Origin: Anthracocystis setariae
Lineage: Eukaryota > Basidiomycota > Ustilaginomycetes > Ustilaginales > Ustilaginaceae
NCBI GenBank assembly: GCA_928724745.1
Contig: CAKMXJ010000039.1
Location: forward strand, 248,001-312,000
DNA: 64,000 bases
Direction of reading: 5' to 3'
The translations under genes were made by a program, and so were the position numbers. Numbering within the stretch: position 1 is the stretch's first letter; the number at the start of each line of letters is the position of its first letter. The notes below the pieces were generated by a model. That model ran no database searches. It saw only the letters and a list, made by a program, of their open reading frames with translations, and was not told where the DNA came from. Below, one piece after another: positions 34,355-44,735 of this stretch.

Positions 34355-35686
34355 TTATGCATTTGCACACTGGACGCCGGGCTGACCGCCCTCTTCATCG
34401 TCATCGTCCATACCATTGTGCTGACCAGCGCCGTTGGGCTTGGCGTTACGAGTCTCGCGCTCATCGAGTTCGTCCATCTGAACATCCTCGACATCGATTT
34501 CCTTCTTGGTCTTGGGCAGCGCCCTACGTGGTGGAAGTGCCTTTTCGAGCAGAGGAATGTGAGCCACGTCGATAGACTCAGGGAACGCAACGGTGAGGTT
34601 GACATACAGATCCCCCAATTCATGGTGACGGTAGCTGGGCATACCCTGACCACGCAACACCTTGACATCGCCCGGCTTGATCACCTCACCCGCCGGGATC
34701 TCCACCGACAGAGCATGATCGTCAAGATGCTCGATCAGAATCTTACCACCGGCAAGCGCAGTGAGAAGATCCACCTCGACATCGATGAACAGGTCGTTCT
34801 TCCTGCGCTTGAAACGCGGGTGTGGCTTCTCGTCAATCACAATGATCACATCTCCAGGAATCGTGTTGGGTGCCTGATCCGCCTCCTCCTTAAACGTGAT
34901 CTGCTGTCCATCTTCCATACCCTTGTCGATGCGCACTTCGAGCACCTTGCGCTCCTGGTTGATCTTCTTACCGTTGCACTCCTTGCAGCGATCCTTGGGG
35001 TTGATGATCTCACCGAGACCCTGACATTCGGGACACGTCTGTTGCATTTGCTGCACCATGGGTCCGAGTTGACGCAGAACCACCTTGATACCCTGACCAT
35101 TGCATCCACCACATGTCTTGACCGCTCCCTCCTTACCACCGCGACCGTCGCACTTGCTGCAGAGCACGTGCTTCTGCAGAGCGAGCTTGGTGACCTTGCC
35201 GATGTAAAGCTCTTCGAGCGAGACTTTGACGCGGTGAACGAGGTCCTTGCCCTTGCGAGGACCGCGAGGACGTCCGCCAGAGCCACCGAAGAAGCCTCCT
35301 CCTCCGCCACCGAAGAGTTGGGAGAAGAGATCCTGTGGGTCCATACCGCCACCCATTCCTCCACCTTCGAGGCCTTGCTCGCCGAATCGGTCGTAGAGGT
35401 CACGTTTTTCTGGGTCGGAAAGGATCTCGTACGCTGCAGTGATCGCCTTGAACTTTTCGGGGTCACCGCCCTTGTCCGGATGCTCCTTCAACGCCTTCTT
35501 ACGATAGGCTCTGATGCGAGTCGATAGAAAATATGGGAGGGGGTTTTGCGATGTCAGCATACATCGTCCGCATGTCAAGTCAAAGATACAGGAAGTGAAT
35601 GCGGAGTGCACTTACTTTTTGAGCTCTGCCTCGGAGGCATTGGGTTGGATCTCGAGGAGATCGTAGAACTTTGTCTCCTTGACCAT
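34355..35686 (-). CDS. type I DnaJ/Hsp40, Ydj1-like, with CaaX box
   Basis: Exons 35616-35686 and 34355-35510 give 408 residues. The intron (GTAAGT at 35615, acceptor CATCAG before 35510) splits the J domain between ELKK and AYRKK; splicing restores the standard helix. HPD is at residues 34-36. A Gly-rich linker ([12 protein letters not shown]) follows, then four CxxCxGxx zinc repeats (about residues 139-200) and the substrate-binding C-terminal domains. The protein ends in CANA, a CaaX box that predicts farnesylation and membrane attachment as in yeast Ydj1. It delivers unfolded clients to cytosolic Hsp70 and helps organelle import. It differs in class from the DnaJ gene at 4891-6357. Confidence 0.96.
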
Positions 35687-36950
35687 GATGGATGTGTTAT
35701 GATGCGATCGAGTCGAGTAGCCTTGTCGAAATGACTAGCCAGCGTAGACGGGAAAAGGGGCCAGAAGAGGTAGCTTGCGGGCAGAAGGTGTCTGTCGTGG
35801 ATCGAAGTTGCGGGATGTGCACGACGCCACGGTTGGATTTGAGCGTGGTATGCGAGTCGGATGTAATGGCTTGATGATGGCACTGCTGATCTGTGTATGA
35901 CGGAGGTGTCCAATAGCGAGAAGCAAGCTCGTTGTCCGTTGTGATGGTAGGAGTAGTAGGTGAAGAGCGGGTGCAAAGAGCTCAAGTATGAAGTCAATGG
36001 AACGAAGCGCAAACAGTCGAGCGACAGACACTCTGCTGCGTCGATTGATCCTAACTCAACCAACCAAGAAATCCAAAAAATTCAAAGGCAGCAGTTCGAG
36101 TGTCGTGCGCTACACATCGCTGCGCTCTCACGCCTCTGAGTCTGCACGTCAAGAAATTTCTCAATTACCCGACATTTCAAGCGGACCTTCCGAAAGCTGC
36201 TCAGCCTGTTGGTTCATCCAAAGAGCGACGCCTTCTTAGCCTTTGTGCCAGTGTGCTTTGCTTTGCTTTGCACTGAAGGCTCTAGCTGCCTGATTGCAGT
36301 TTCGATGCAGCCTTCTAGTCACATGTCGAAAGAGCTGCTCCTGAATACTTGACTGCGCTACCACCTCGGCTTGCTTGACAGTGCAGCCGCCACATCCGGG
36401 ATCCGGACTTTGGACATGTTCCATCCTGTTCCATGCGAAATTTGTTGAAACTTCCAAGAATTTCTTCCGTTCTTCGCCCGATCCCGATAAGGAAGATGGT
36501 GCGTACCAAGGATCAGATCTGAAATCAAACATAGGAGTAGATGAATCGGCACGGCTGCCACGTCCTCGCTTCTTGCACTCCACACCCGCATGCAGCTCTA
36601 CGTGCTAAATGCATGTCACGCCGCGATTCTTCTCGCATTCAAGAAGAACAACACAAGCCCGGATCGATCGCTATGCATGCTTGACAGCATCCCTTTGCAC
36701 GCATCTTCCTACCTCTCGGTCAGATACCTAACTCTGCATTCGGCTGTCTTTTTGTCTTGCTCTCAGGGACGTAAAGTCAGGTTCAGTCCCAGAACAACGT
36801 CAAGTATCTTGCACAGACTGGGTGTGACAACATCCGGTTCGAGCCTCGATTTCATTTGGACACGTCAGCCATCGCCGCACTTCAAGATTGCATTTGGCGA
36901 CGTACCGTTCTGTCTCTCCTCCTCTGCTTCTTTCTTCTCGCCCAGCAATC
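35687..36950. other. divergent spacer
   Basis: 1.26 kb between the DnaJ and signal peptide peptidase genes, containing both promoters. No perfect heat-shock element was found on reading (a GAA/TTC-rich patch at 36450-36475 has wrong spacing). No gene seen. Confidence 0.55.
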
Positions 36951-38174
36951 ATGTCGAACGACAGGGACCTCTTCCTCGCCTATGGCGTGTTGATGGCCGG
37001 TGCCGTTACACCCATCTACTTTGGATCGTTCTCGTCGCTCAAGACACCCAAAACCACGCGCGAGCTCATCAAGAAGAAGAAACGTTCGCGCAAGGGCGAT
37101 GACTCGGACACCTCCGATTCCGAGTCCGACTCGGATTCCGATGACGACGAGGCCTTGGACAAGGTCACCTCCGCTGACGCTATGTGGTTCCCCATCATGG
37201 GCTCGGCGGTCTTGTTCGGTCTCTTTTTGGTCTTCAAATACCTGGACAAGAAGTACGTCAACCTGCTCCTCAGCTTCTATTTTGGCTTTGTCGGCTGCCT
37301 CGCTCTTGCACAAGCCCTCGGCTCCACCTCTCGTGGCATCGTGGGTCGCCAAATCTGGAGCAAGCTTCCTCGATTCTGTCTTCAGCTCGATCAACGCGGA
37401 CAGGGTCGCCTCTTCAAAATGTCGTTTACCACGGTCGATATAGCCCTCGTCGGTGTCTCGATGGTGTTGGTCGGCGTCTATCTCGTCACCAAAAACTGGA
37501 TCGTCAGCAACATGCTCGCTCTTTCCCTTTCGTTGAACGCCATCGCTCTCATGTCGCTCGATTCTTTCCGCACCGGTGCCATCATGCTGGGAGGGCTGTT
37601 CTTCTACGACATCTTCTGGGTATTTGCCACGCCTGTCATGGTCTCGGTCGCACGCAACTTTGACGCACCCATCAAGATTGTGTGGCCTAAGAACATCCTC
37701 GAGGCGATCGTCGCGCTTCAAGCGCGTCAACCTGTGCCCAAGCTTCAGTTCACCATGCTGGGTCTGGGCGACATTGTGATTCCCGGTATCTTTGTGGCGC
37801 TCGCGTTGAGATACGATCAGCTGGTCGCGAGCCAAGCCAAGCCATCCATCGGCTTCACCAAGTCGTATACGCGCTTCGCTAAGCCCTACTTTACCGCCAC
37901 GCTGGCTGCCTACGTAGCTGGTCTCGCCACCACAATGGGCGTCATGCACTTTTTCAAGGCGGCACAGCCTGCTCTGCTGTACCTGAGCCCCGCATGTACT
38001 GGCGCCGTCTTTCTCACTGCAGCACTGCGCGGCGAATTCAAACAGGTATGGTCCTGGACCGACGGCGAGGACGATGAAAAGAAGAAGAAGGAGGCAGACG
38101 ACAAAGACGATGCGAAAGCTGCCAAACCTGCCACCAGGCGCTCCACTCGCAAGTCGAGCGCTAAGAAAGATTGA
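36951..38174 (+). CDS. signal peptide peptidase-like intramembrane aspartyl protease
   Basis: Single exon, 407 residues, about nine transmembrane segments. The catalytic pair is visible: YD in FFYDIFWVF (about residue 217) and GLGD in MLGLGDIVIPG (about 270), with the PAL motif of the ninth helix in QPALLYLSP (about 340). A charged Ser/Asp/Lys-rich loop lies at about 37-70 and a lysine-rich cytosolic tail ends the protein. The family cleaves leftover signal peptides and other type II membrane segments in the ER membrane. In fungi it also takes part in ER-associated degradation and sterol regulation in some species. The frame extends upstream only to a TTG at 36888; the ATG at 36951 begins MSNDRDLFLAYG. 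Confidence 0.95.
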   Translation: MSNDRDLFLAYGVLMAGAVTPIYFGSFSSLKTPKTTRELIKKKKRSRKGDDSDTSDSESDSDSDDDEALDKVTSADAMWFPIMGSAVLFGLFLVFKYLDKKYVNLLLSFYFGFVGCLALAQALGSTSRGIVGRQIWSKLPRFCLQLDQRGQGRLFKMSFTTVDIALVGVSMVLVGVYLVTKNWIVSNMLALSLSLNAIALMSLDSFRTGAIMLGGLFFYDIFWVFATPVMVSVARNFDAPIKIVWPKNILEAIVALQARQPVPKLQFTMLGLGDIVIPGIFVALALRYDQLVASQAKPSIGFTKSYTRFAKPYFTATLAAYVAGLATTMGVMHFFKAAQPALLYLSPACTGAVFLTAALRGEFKQVWSWTDGEDDEKKKKEADDKDDAKAAKPATRRSTRKSSAKKD

Positions 38175-39613
38175 ACCTGTTCTCATGTCGACCGTCACCT
38201 TTGAATGACTGAATCAAAATACACTGCAGGCGTTTCGATCGGTCATTTTCAAAAGAGTGGCACGATCGGATGTGATCGTGTCGAACAGCTTTTCAGCGGC
38301 TTGCCGACGATGCTTCCGCCCAACCAACATAAGGGACCCCAAATGCGAGTATATGCGAGTGTGAAGTCATTCTGCAATCTGTCTTCCTGATCCGGCTCAG
38401 AAGGTTGAGAGCACGCACTCGAGTCAACGTCTTACCGTCCCATATAGCACATCGATTCGGATATGCAGGCAGCCCTGATTTTGAGCGCAGAAGCGAGTTC
38501 GACGGTGTTGGCGCATCTCCGGTTCCTCTGCATACTGTTACGGCACAAGCCGTCGCCAAATGGACTGTGTTCTTCGATCCTTGCGAGCAACCCGTACAAA
38601 TGATATGAAAGAAACGGTTCCCTTCCTGTCATCGGTATGGTCCGGGTAGGAATGCTGTGCTACAACAGGGTGACCATACGTTTCGGCCCCAAAAAAAGGG
38701 GGTCCTGAGCTGCGCGGACGCGCGTTGAGAAATCCAAACGGTGGCATAGCACGGCATGACCAAATTGTGGGAAGCCATGAGTAGTCAAGACTACTCTAAG
38801 TGAAATTCTTGGCACTCGGGTTTCAGCGAAGCTGCACCGCGGCATCCAATTTTTGAAGTCCCGATTAAAAACCCGTGTGCCTCGCGCTAAGCCTGTTGCA
38901 ACTCGACAGACTGTGCTTCGCTGCGCTGTACTAGGGACCGAGTCCCCCGCTCGGACATTAGGCCGTCGAGGTGACACAGCTACCCTTCGGCCTTGCATAC
39001 AGCATTGGGCTTGGCCATCATCGCACTTCTCTTCTCGACCACTGCCCTCAAAAGCGCTTCCACTTAGGCGGCCGTTGCTTCCTCGACGACTTGGAACATA
39101 TAGACGCACCTCCTTGGCCATAGTTCCATCCCCAGTCGATCCCCCTCGCCATCTTCGACGTCCTCGCTGGATGCGCTACGCTCCGCTTCGGATTCTTGAC
39201 CACCACCTCCGATCCTCAGCATCCTTCAAGCTTCTGTTGGAACTCTCCCTACACCCCTTTTCACTGCCTCACGGGCCGCAACCGAAAGTGTCTCGCTGGA
39301 TTGCAGCATCCATACCCATTTCGCTGTACGGCTCGTACCATCTCTCGGCATCGGATCTGCCCGTCACCATTGCGGCATTGTCAAGGCTCGGCTTGCACCG
39401 ATAAGCTCGCAGTGTTTCGTGACACGCCCCTGTCCAACGGAGCAATGAAGTGATCTCCTCGACCCAGCCTGCCAACCCAGCCCGAGATTCGACCCTTCTT
39501 GGATGCCGACGTCAGCTCAGCTCGACCCATTCCTCGGCAGATCTCTTCGTAGCGGCAACGTCGTCCCTTTCCACCTCACCGATCCGCTCTGACCGACTCA
39601 GGCCTTCTTCAAC
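38175..39613. other. intergenic region with perfect palindrome
   Basis: 1.4 kb without a supportable gene. It contains an 18-base inverted repeat at 38779-38796, a C-run/A7/G-run hairpin candidate at about 38685-38704, and a CT-rich leader toward the ferric reductase gene. Confidence 0.55.
38779..38796. repeat. perfect inverted repeat, 8-bp arms
   Basis: GAGTAGTC-AA-GACTACTC. It could bind a dimeric regulator or form a small hairpin. Function unknown. Confidence 0.75.
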
Positions 39614-42600
39614 ATGTCGTCAGCGGGAGCCTACTCTCCGGGAGTGGGCTCGTCACCAGCTGGAGGCGCCTATTCCCCAGGTGTAGCAGGCAATTCGGAC
39701 TCAGGCTCGGGAGGCAGCTGCTCTGGCTCTTGCTTCGACCCTACACAGCTCAAGTATCAATATCTGCAAGGCTACTTTGGCGCTCACATGCTTCCCGCAC
39801 CCTCCTACCGCTACGTCTACCTGCTGTGGTTCATCACCATCGTTGTCTGTCTGGTGCTTGGCGCATTCCACATGCTCGGCGTAGGCGACAGCTCCTACAT
39901 CGGTGCCAAATGGAAGCGATGGGCCACCAAGAATCGCGTCTACAAGCTCGGCAAACGTCTTGATATCCACGGAAACCCAGCTCACAAGGATACAAAGGGC
40001 TTCACCACCGCGCCACTCCGCCCACGCAAGATCCTCACCTTTCCTAGCTTCGGTCGACTCGTGCTCGCTTTCTTTCTGCTCGCCGTCCCCATCGTTCTGA
40101 CGCTCGTCGGCGCCGACTTTATCGGTCCCAACGTCGGTGTATTCGATTTCTCTCAGAGTTGGCCACAGCAAACCACCAACACCGTCGGTCTCTCCAGACG
40201 TGCAGTCCGCTTGTTTCCGAGGAGTATACAGTGGGGCCAGGGCTCCTATCCGTCCGTGACCACCTATCCACCCACCCGCACATTACCGTATCGCACCTGG
40301 TGGACCACCGGCGATCGTACAGGTGACATCACCATGGGCCTCGTCCCTATCGTGCTCATCATGGCCCTCAAGCAGGTTCCTTTTGCGCTCCTCTCGACGC
40401 GCTTCTTTGGCGCTTATGCCTTTGACCGACTCTCCTTTCTTCACAAATGGGGTGGTCGTATCATCTGGCTCTTTGGTACCGCCCATCTCGTCACCTGGTG
40501 CATCCAGCTTAACAACGATACTCGCATCGGCGAATCCGTCTTCAGCTTCGCCTTCATGTGGACCAAGTTTAGGTGGGGGTGGGCCTCGTACGGCTTCCTC
40601 ACAGCCATGACCGTTCTCTCCATAGGACCCATCCGCAATCGATTCTACGAGTGCTTCTACGTTGCCCACGTCGTCACCGTCGCCGGCTTCATCATCACTG
40701 CCATGCTTCACCATCCTCCCCTCGCGCAATGGATGTACATTCCGCTTGCTTGGTGGATCGCCGAGCGACTAACGAGAGCACTCAAGGTGGCTTGGATCAA
40801 CGGTCTCGGTTTCGCTGGACGCAAGCCCCAGTTCGCTCTGGCACCCAAGCCTCCTGGGCCGCTACTTCAAAGTCGATCCTGGCACGATGGGCCGCAATAT
40901 CATCACCAGCGACCCGGGCCGTCCCCGCATGACCCGAGGCCATCCTACGCCACACAGTCTTACAACAGCCTTCAACGTCATCGCATGGAGCCAGGCAGAC
41001 TTGCAGAGTCTTACGACTCCGTCGCCCATGCCCCTTTCCCATCCATCGACGCATCCATGCGCAGTCACGGGACCGTCGCTAGCTCTTCCTCGTCGCACAA
41101 GGTCGAAAGCGAATACGAGCAAACACTGGTGGGGTCCGTACGAGATGGAGAGGCACGCAAACTGGGCAGCCCATCCATGATCGAGAAGGCGCGCGAGCCG
41201 TCTCACCCTCTGGCCGACTCCGGTCCGGAGCGACGAGAAGTAGAACGAAGAGCCACTCGCCACAGTGCGCGATACGATCCGGTCAACGATCTGATCGAGG
41301 GGTACATTCCGTCACGCCATTCGAATGCGGACATTTACCCACCATCCTCCATCGACTCGCTGCCATCGCTGCCTCACCAATACGCGGCGAAGCACAACGG
41401 TAACCCATACTCCACGTTTTCTCCTCAGGATTCAGAGGCGACTCGATCTTTGTCGCCTCCTGGCGCCCCTTTCCATCCGTTTCCGCCACACAACGACCGA
41501 GCTCGGAGCCACTCTGCGGTCTCAGCGTCATCTGCCAGACCAGCCACCGCTCACAGTACGTCGTCGAGTGTGTTTCCACGCCAGCTTCGGCCCCGTCCCG
41601 CCATGCCCGCCGACGTGGCTGCCGTCATTCGCCCGGGCTTTGCTTTCGTTCAACTTTTGCCCGGCAAGACGTTGCGTCTGACGTTGCGAACACCGAACAA
41701 GATGTCCTGGAAGCCCGGTCAGTGGGTCTATCTCAACATTCCCAGCGTTCGCTTCTGGGAGTCCCATCCCTTTACGATCGCATCCGCCCACGACGCCGAC
41801 TTCCCCGTCGCCACCGAGTTTGTCGATGCCGACGAAGAGAAGGGGTTGGCGCATGCCCAGAGGGCAAACGGCGAGGAGCGCACCATGGTGCTTCTTGTCA
41901 GGTGCCGACAAGGCTTCACACGTCACCTCTGGAACCATGTCAAGGACAAGCGGCAGTTGCAGATTCAAGCCGCCGCCGATGCACAGCACGGTGCATCCAT
42001 GTATGGCATGCCTGGCACGGCCATGGTGCCTGCCATCGGCAAAGATACGACCGGCGTCCATCTCCGAGCCATCGTTGATGGACCGTACGGCTCTGCCGAT
42101 CGGACTCAATGGAAGATCCACTCGTCCGTCGTCATCGTCTGTGGTGGATCTGGTGTCACCTTCGGTATGTCGGTGCTGGAACACCTTTGTGCCTGTATGG
42201 TGGGTGCCATGAAGCTGGGCAAAGAAGGAAAGGGCGGCAAGAACTTCTTGACGAGGAGGGTTCGCTTCGTGTGGATCATGCGCGAATTCTCCCATCTGCA
42301 ATGGGTCGCATCGGCACTGCGAAGGTGTATTGAAATGGTGCCACCCGAGTATCTTCAGGTGGATCTCTACGTGACGCATTTCAATCATCAGTCCGCCTTG
42401 CACCCGGGCCCTCGCAGCGGCAGCAACGTACGGTCGCAGAGTAGCTACGGAGGGTCCAATAACGACGGCCGACTCGGTACTGTTTCGAGCGCAGCTTCTT
42501 ACTCCATGGCCGCTCGCTTTACTGACGGGCCCGAGCAAGACGAATTGGACCTCACCGCCTACGATCTGACCCACTTTGACGGCGAAGATCAGAGCGCACC

Positions 42601-43603
42601 CACCGCACTGGAGGAAGAGATGAACAAGCGCATTCGCTCCGAGGGCAAGTTGCGACGAGCCAACACCCGACGCGTCACCATCAAACGCAAAGGCGGTCGA
42701 GGCCAAGCGCCACTGGTTGATCGAGAGGAGGAGGTGCGAGAAGCGCAGCGAGCCATGTATGAAGAGAGCCACGGCATGCGTAGGCCACAGCCATTTGGGT
42801 CGGGACGGCGACCGTCTGGTGGCCTGTCATCCTTTGCCAGCGCGTCTTCCGGACCGCACGCACACAGGCCCTCGCTGCCGCACTCGGTTGAGATGCAAGG
42901 ATGGGGCGAGCAACAAGGCAGGATGCGCCGTAGTGATGGTTCCGACGAGGATGCATGGCACGCTTCGCCGGTGGATCGCACAAGCATGTTGAACGATCCT
43001 TCCTCGGCCTCGAGCACAGTTGGTCAGCGGACTTGGTACAACACCACAGACTCAGCTGTAGCTCCCTTGGCTGCCTTCGTCTCACCCAGTCCTTCGCGTC
43101 CGGGCTCATCGCACAACGAGCTTGGTCCTCCGCCTGCCTTCGGTAGCGTGTCTGGCGCCAGCACGCCTCGTTTTGCCCCGTCGCCCCTCGGCAAGGCGTA
43201 TGGCGGGGACCTCACTCCTTCTGGCTCGAGCTACCTCCTTCCGTTTGAATCGAGCGGACGCACTTCCTCCACCCTCCACTTGCTCAACACCGCGGTGACT
43301 CCAGCTGAATCGCTCAAGTCGCCGCTCGACAATGCTCCGATCGACTTGGATGGGGAAGAGGATCGGGATCTTCGTGTAGTAGCCGAGTTGGCTCAACCGG
43401 GCCATCCCAAGCTCGATCGGATCATCCGTTCCGAAGTGGAGAACAGTCAAGGAAGGACACTGGTGGCCGGCTGTGGACCGAAGTCGCTGGATATCGTGCT
43501 GCGCAGCATTGTCAGCAAACAGATCGATCCAGTCAAAGTGAGGAAGGGGGATCACCGCGGAGTGGTCAACGTGGTGAGTGAGTGTTTCGAATGGGGAGGC
43601 TAG
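39614..43603 (+). CDS. ferric reductase/NADPH-oxidase-type flavocytochrome with long inserts
   Basis: Single exon, 1329 residues, almost twice the usual fungal ferric reductase length. The membrane part has about six helices (residues 65-390). The two heme pairs are His277/His291 and His352/His366, each spaced HX13H as the family requires. The FAD site ESHPFTIAS lies near 715 and the nucleotide-binding motif CGGSGVTFG near 840; the terminal VAGCGPKSL lies near 1283. The extra length is a Ser/Pro/His-rich segment of about 300 residues between the last helix and the FAD domain (400-690), and one of about 320 residues inside the NAD(P)H domain (945-1265). Both are probably disordered and cytosolic. 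The enzyme would pass electrons from NADPH across the membrane to ferric iron or another acceptor; which one is not clear. Confidence 0.9.
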   Translation: MSSAGAYSPGVGSSPAGGAYSPGVAGNSDSGSGGSCSGSCFDPTQLKYQYLQGYFGAHMLPAPSYRYVYLLWFITIVVCLVLGAFHMLGVGDSSYIGAKWKRWATKNRVYKLGKRLDIHGNPAHKDTKGFTTAPLRPRKILTFPSFGRLVLAFFLLAVPIVLTLVGADFIGPNVGVFDFSQSWPQQTTNTVGLSRRAVRLFPRSIQWGQGSYPSVTTYPPTRTLPYRTWWTTGDRTGDITMGLVPIVLIMALKQVPFALLSTRFFGAYAFDRLSFLHKWGGRIIWLFGTAHLVTWCIQLNNDTRIGESVFSFAFMWTKFRWGWASYGFLTAMTVLSIGPIRNRFYECFYVAHVVTVAGFIITAMLHHPPLAQWMYIPLAWWIAERLTRALKVAWINGLGFAGRKPQFALAPKPPGPLLQSRSWHDGPQYHHQRPGPSPHDPRPSYATQSYNSLQRHRMEPGRLAESYDSVAHAPFPSIDASMRSHGTVASSSSSHKVESEYEQTLVGSVRDGEARKLGSPSMIEKAREPSHPLADSGPERREVERRATRHSARYDPVNDLIEGYIPSRHSNADIYPPSSIDSLPSLPHQYAAKHNGNPYSTFSPQDSEATRSLSPPGAPFHPFPPHNDRARSHSAVSASSARPATAHSTSSSVFPRQLRPRPAMPADVAAVIRPGFAFVQLLPGKTLRLTLRTPNKMSWKPGQWVYLNIPSVRFWESHPFTIASAHDADFPVATEFVDADEEKGLAHAQRANGEERTMVLLVRCRQGFTRHLWNHVKDKRQLQIQAAADAQHGASMYGMPGTAMVPAIGKDTTGVHLRAIVDGPYGSADRTQWKIHSSVVIVCGGSGVTFGMSVLEHLCACMVGAMKLGKEGKGGKNFLTRRVRFVWIMREFSHLQWVASALRRCIEMVPPEYLQVDLYVTHFNHQSALHPGPRSGSNVRSQSSYGGSNNDGRLGTVSSAASYSMAARFTDGPEQDELDLTAYDLTHFDGEDQSAPTALEEEMNKRIRSEGKLRRANTRRVTIKRKGGRGQAPLVDREEEVREAQRAMYEESHGMRRPQPFGSGRRPSGGLSSFASASSGPHAHRPSLPHSVEMQGWGEQQGRMRRSDGSDEDAWHASPVDRTSMLNDPSSASSTVGQRTWYNTTDSAVAPLAAFVSPSPSRPGSSHNELGPPPAFGSVSGASTPRFAPSPLGKAYGGDLTPSGSSYLLPFESSGRTSSTLHLLNTAVTPAESLKSPLDNAPIDLDGEEDRDLRVVAELAQPGHPKLDRIIRSEVENSQGRTLVAGCGPKSLDIVLRSIVSKQIDPVKVRKGDHRGVVNVVSECFEWGG

Positions 43604-44735
43604 GCGTTTTGCCACTTTGTACAGTATTTCAGATGGACAATTGCATCACAACTTTCTAACATGAAGCCGCGTGTATGTGCTCACGAATAGCGTACACCAG
43701 AGTCACATCCGAAGCCTGTGGCTCAGCAACGGCTAGCTGGACAGTTGCCATACCGTGGAGAGCAGTCGAATGGGACAGGCGATTGGGTTCTCTCACTAGC
43801 GGGCGGCCCTACTCTTTAGGACTAGTGTCGAAGTAAACTCCTACTCCCCAGCCGGTAGAGCTGGGTCATCGCTGGTCGCTAGACTGGAAGATGAACGTAC
43901 ATTACTGAAGTGGGCGACGCTGTCGCCTAGTAAGCTGAGGTTTCCGCCATCCGAGCGTGAATGTTTTGTTGCAAGCTGATGTCAAATGCAGAAACGTGGT
44001 GGTTGCATCTAGTCGATACAGTCCAAGTGAGGATTCTGGTTTTCGAGCTGCTCGACGTGGACTAGCTGCAACGTGCTGGCTCGCTTGGCCCCCACCCCCC
44101 ACGCCGATTCGTTGAAACTACCGCGAAGCTTGCATGGACAGATGGAAGACGCTCTTCCGAATCTCGTTCGACCGAGTCGTGATAGCGGCACGCGTACTTC
44201 GCTTCTGATACGGACCCATCTCAGCCGGAACAAGCTACGATCGGATCGATACTTCATTACGTGGTTTTCGTTCTTGCCACCCTGATTGACATGGCGAGAG
44301 CATCAACAAGCTTCCTTATTTCATCGAGCAACAGAATCCACATTGCGAAGAAGCGAAAACTAGATTCGTGAGAACGTGACAAAAGCTTGCCTACTGACTT
44401 GGTATTGTCTGCTTCAATGGAATGAGAGACGGCTTGAATAGCCTTGACAAACAGAGTCAACCGAATGGCTCGCTTCGGCTTCAGAGTATGACCATCGTTG
44501 AAACGAGAAGTTCGGCAGCAGTCGCTTCGTGGTTTTAGTTCTCGGCTAGCGGCGGTGCCCGTGTTCCGACGAGTTGAGCATGCCAATATGCTAGGCAGAC
44601 ACAGCGTCGTTGGTCGCTGCCAAAGACAGAACTAAGCTAGAGTTCATGGGAAAACTTGATCGCCCGGAAAGCATAAATAGAAAGGGCCTCCCACTATCCC
44701 GAACAGTCCAAACCCTCACAACGCTTGTAGACAAA
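43604..44735. other. intergenic region
   Basis: 3' flank of the flavocytochrome gene (with one CAGTA motif near 43618) and promoter of the lysozyme gene. An inverted CACTAG/CTAGTG pair lies at about 43795-43828. No gene seen. Confidence 0.6.
44673..44680 (+). promoter_or_regulatory. TATA-like box of the GH25 gene
   Basis: ATAAATAG, 56 bases upstream of the ATG at 44736. The short distance implies a very short leader. Confidence 0.6.

Noticed and set aside
36450..36475. heat-shock-element-like GAA/TTC cluster
   Set aside because: The spacing of the GAA and TTC blocks is off by one, so it is not a true element.
38800..38812. GTGAAATTCTTGG, identical to a short 18S rRNA segment
   Set aside because: The match does not extend on either side, so it is not an rRNA fragment.
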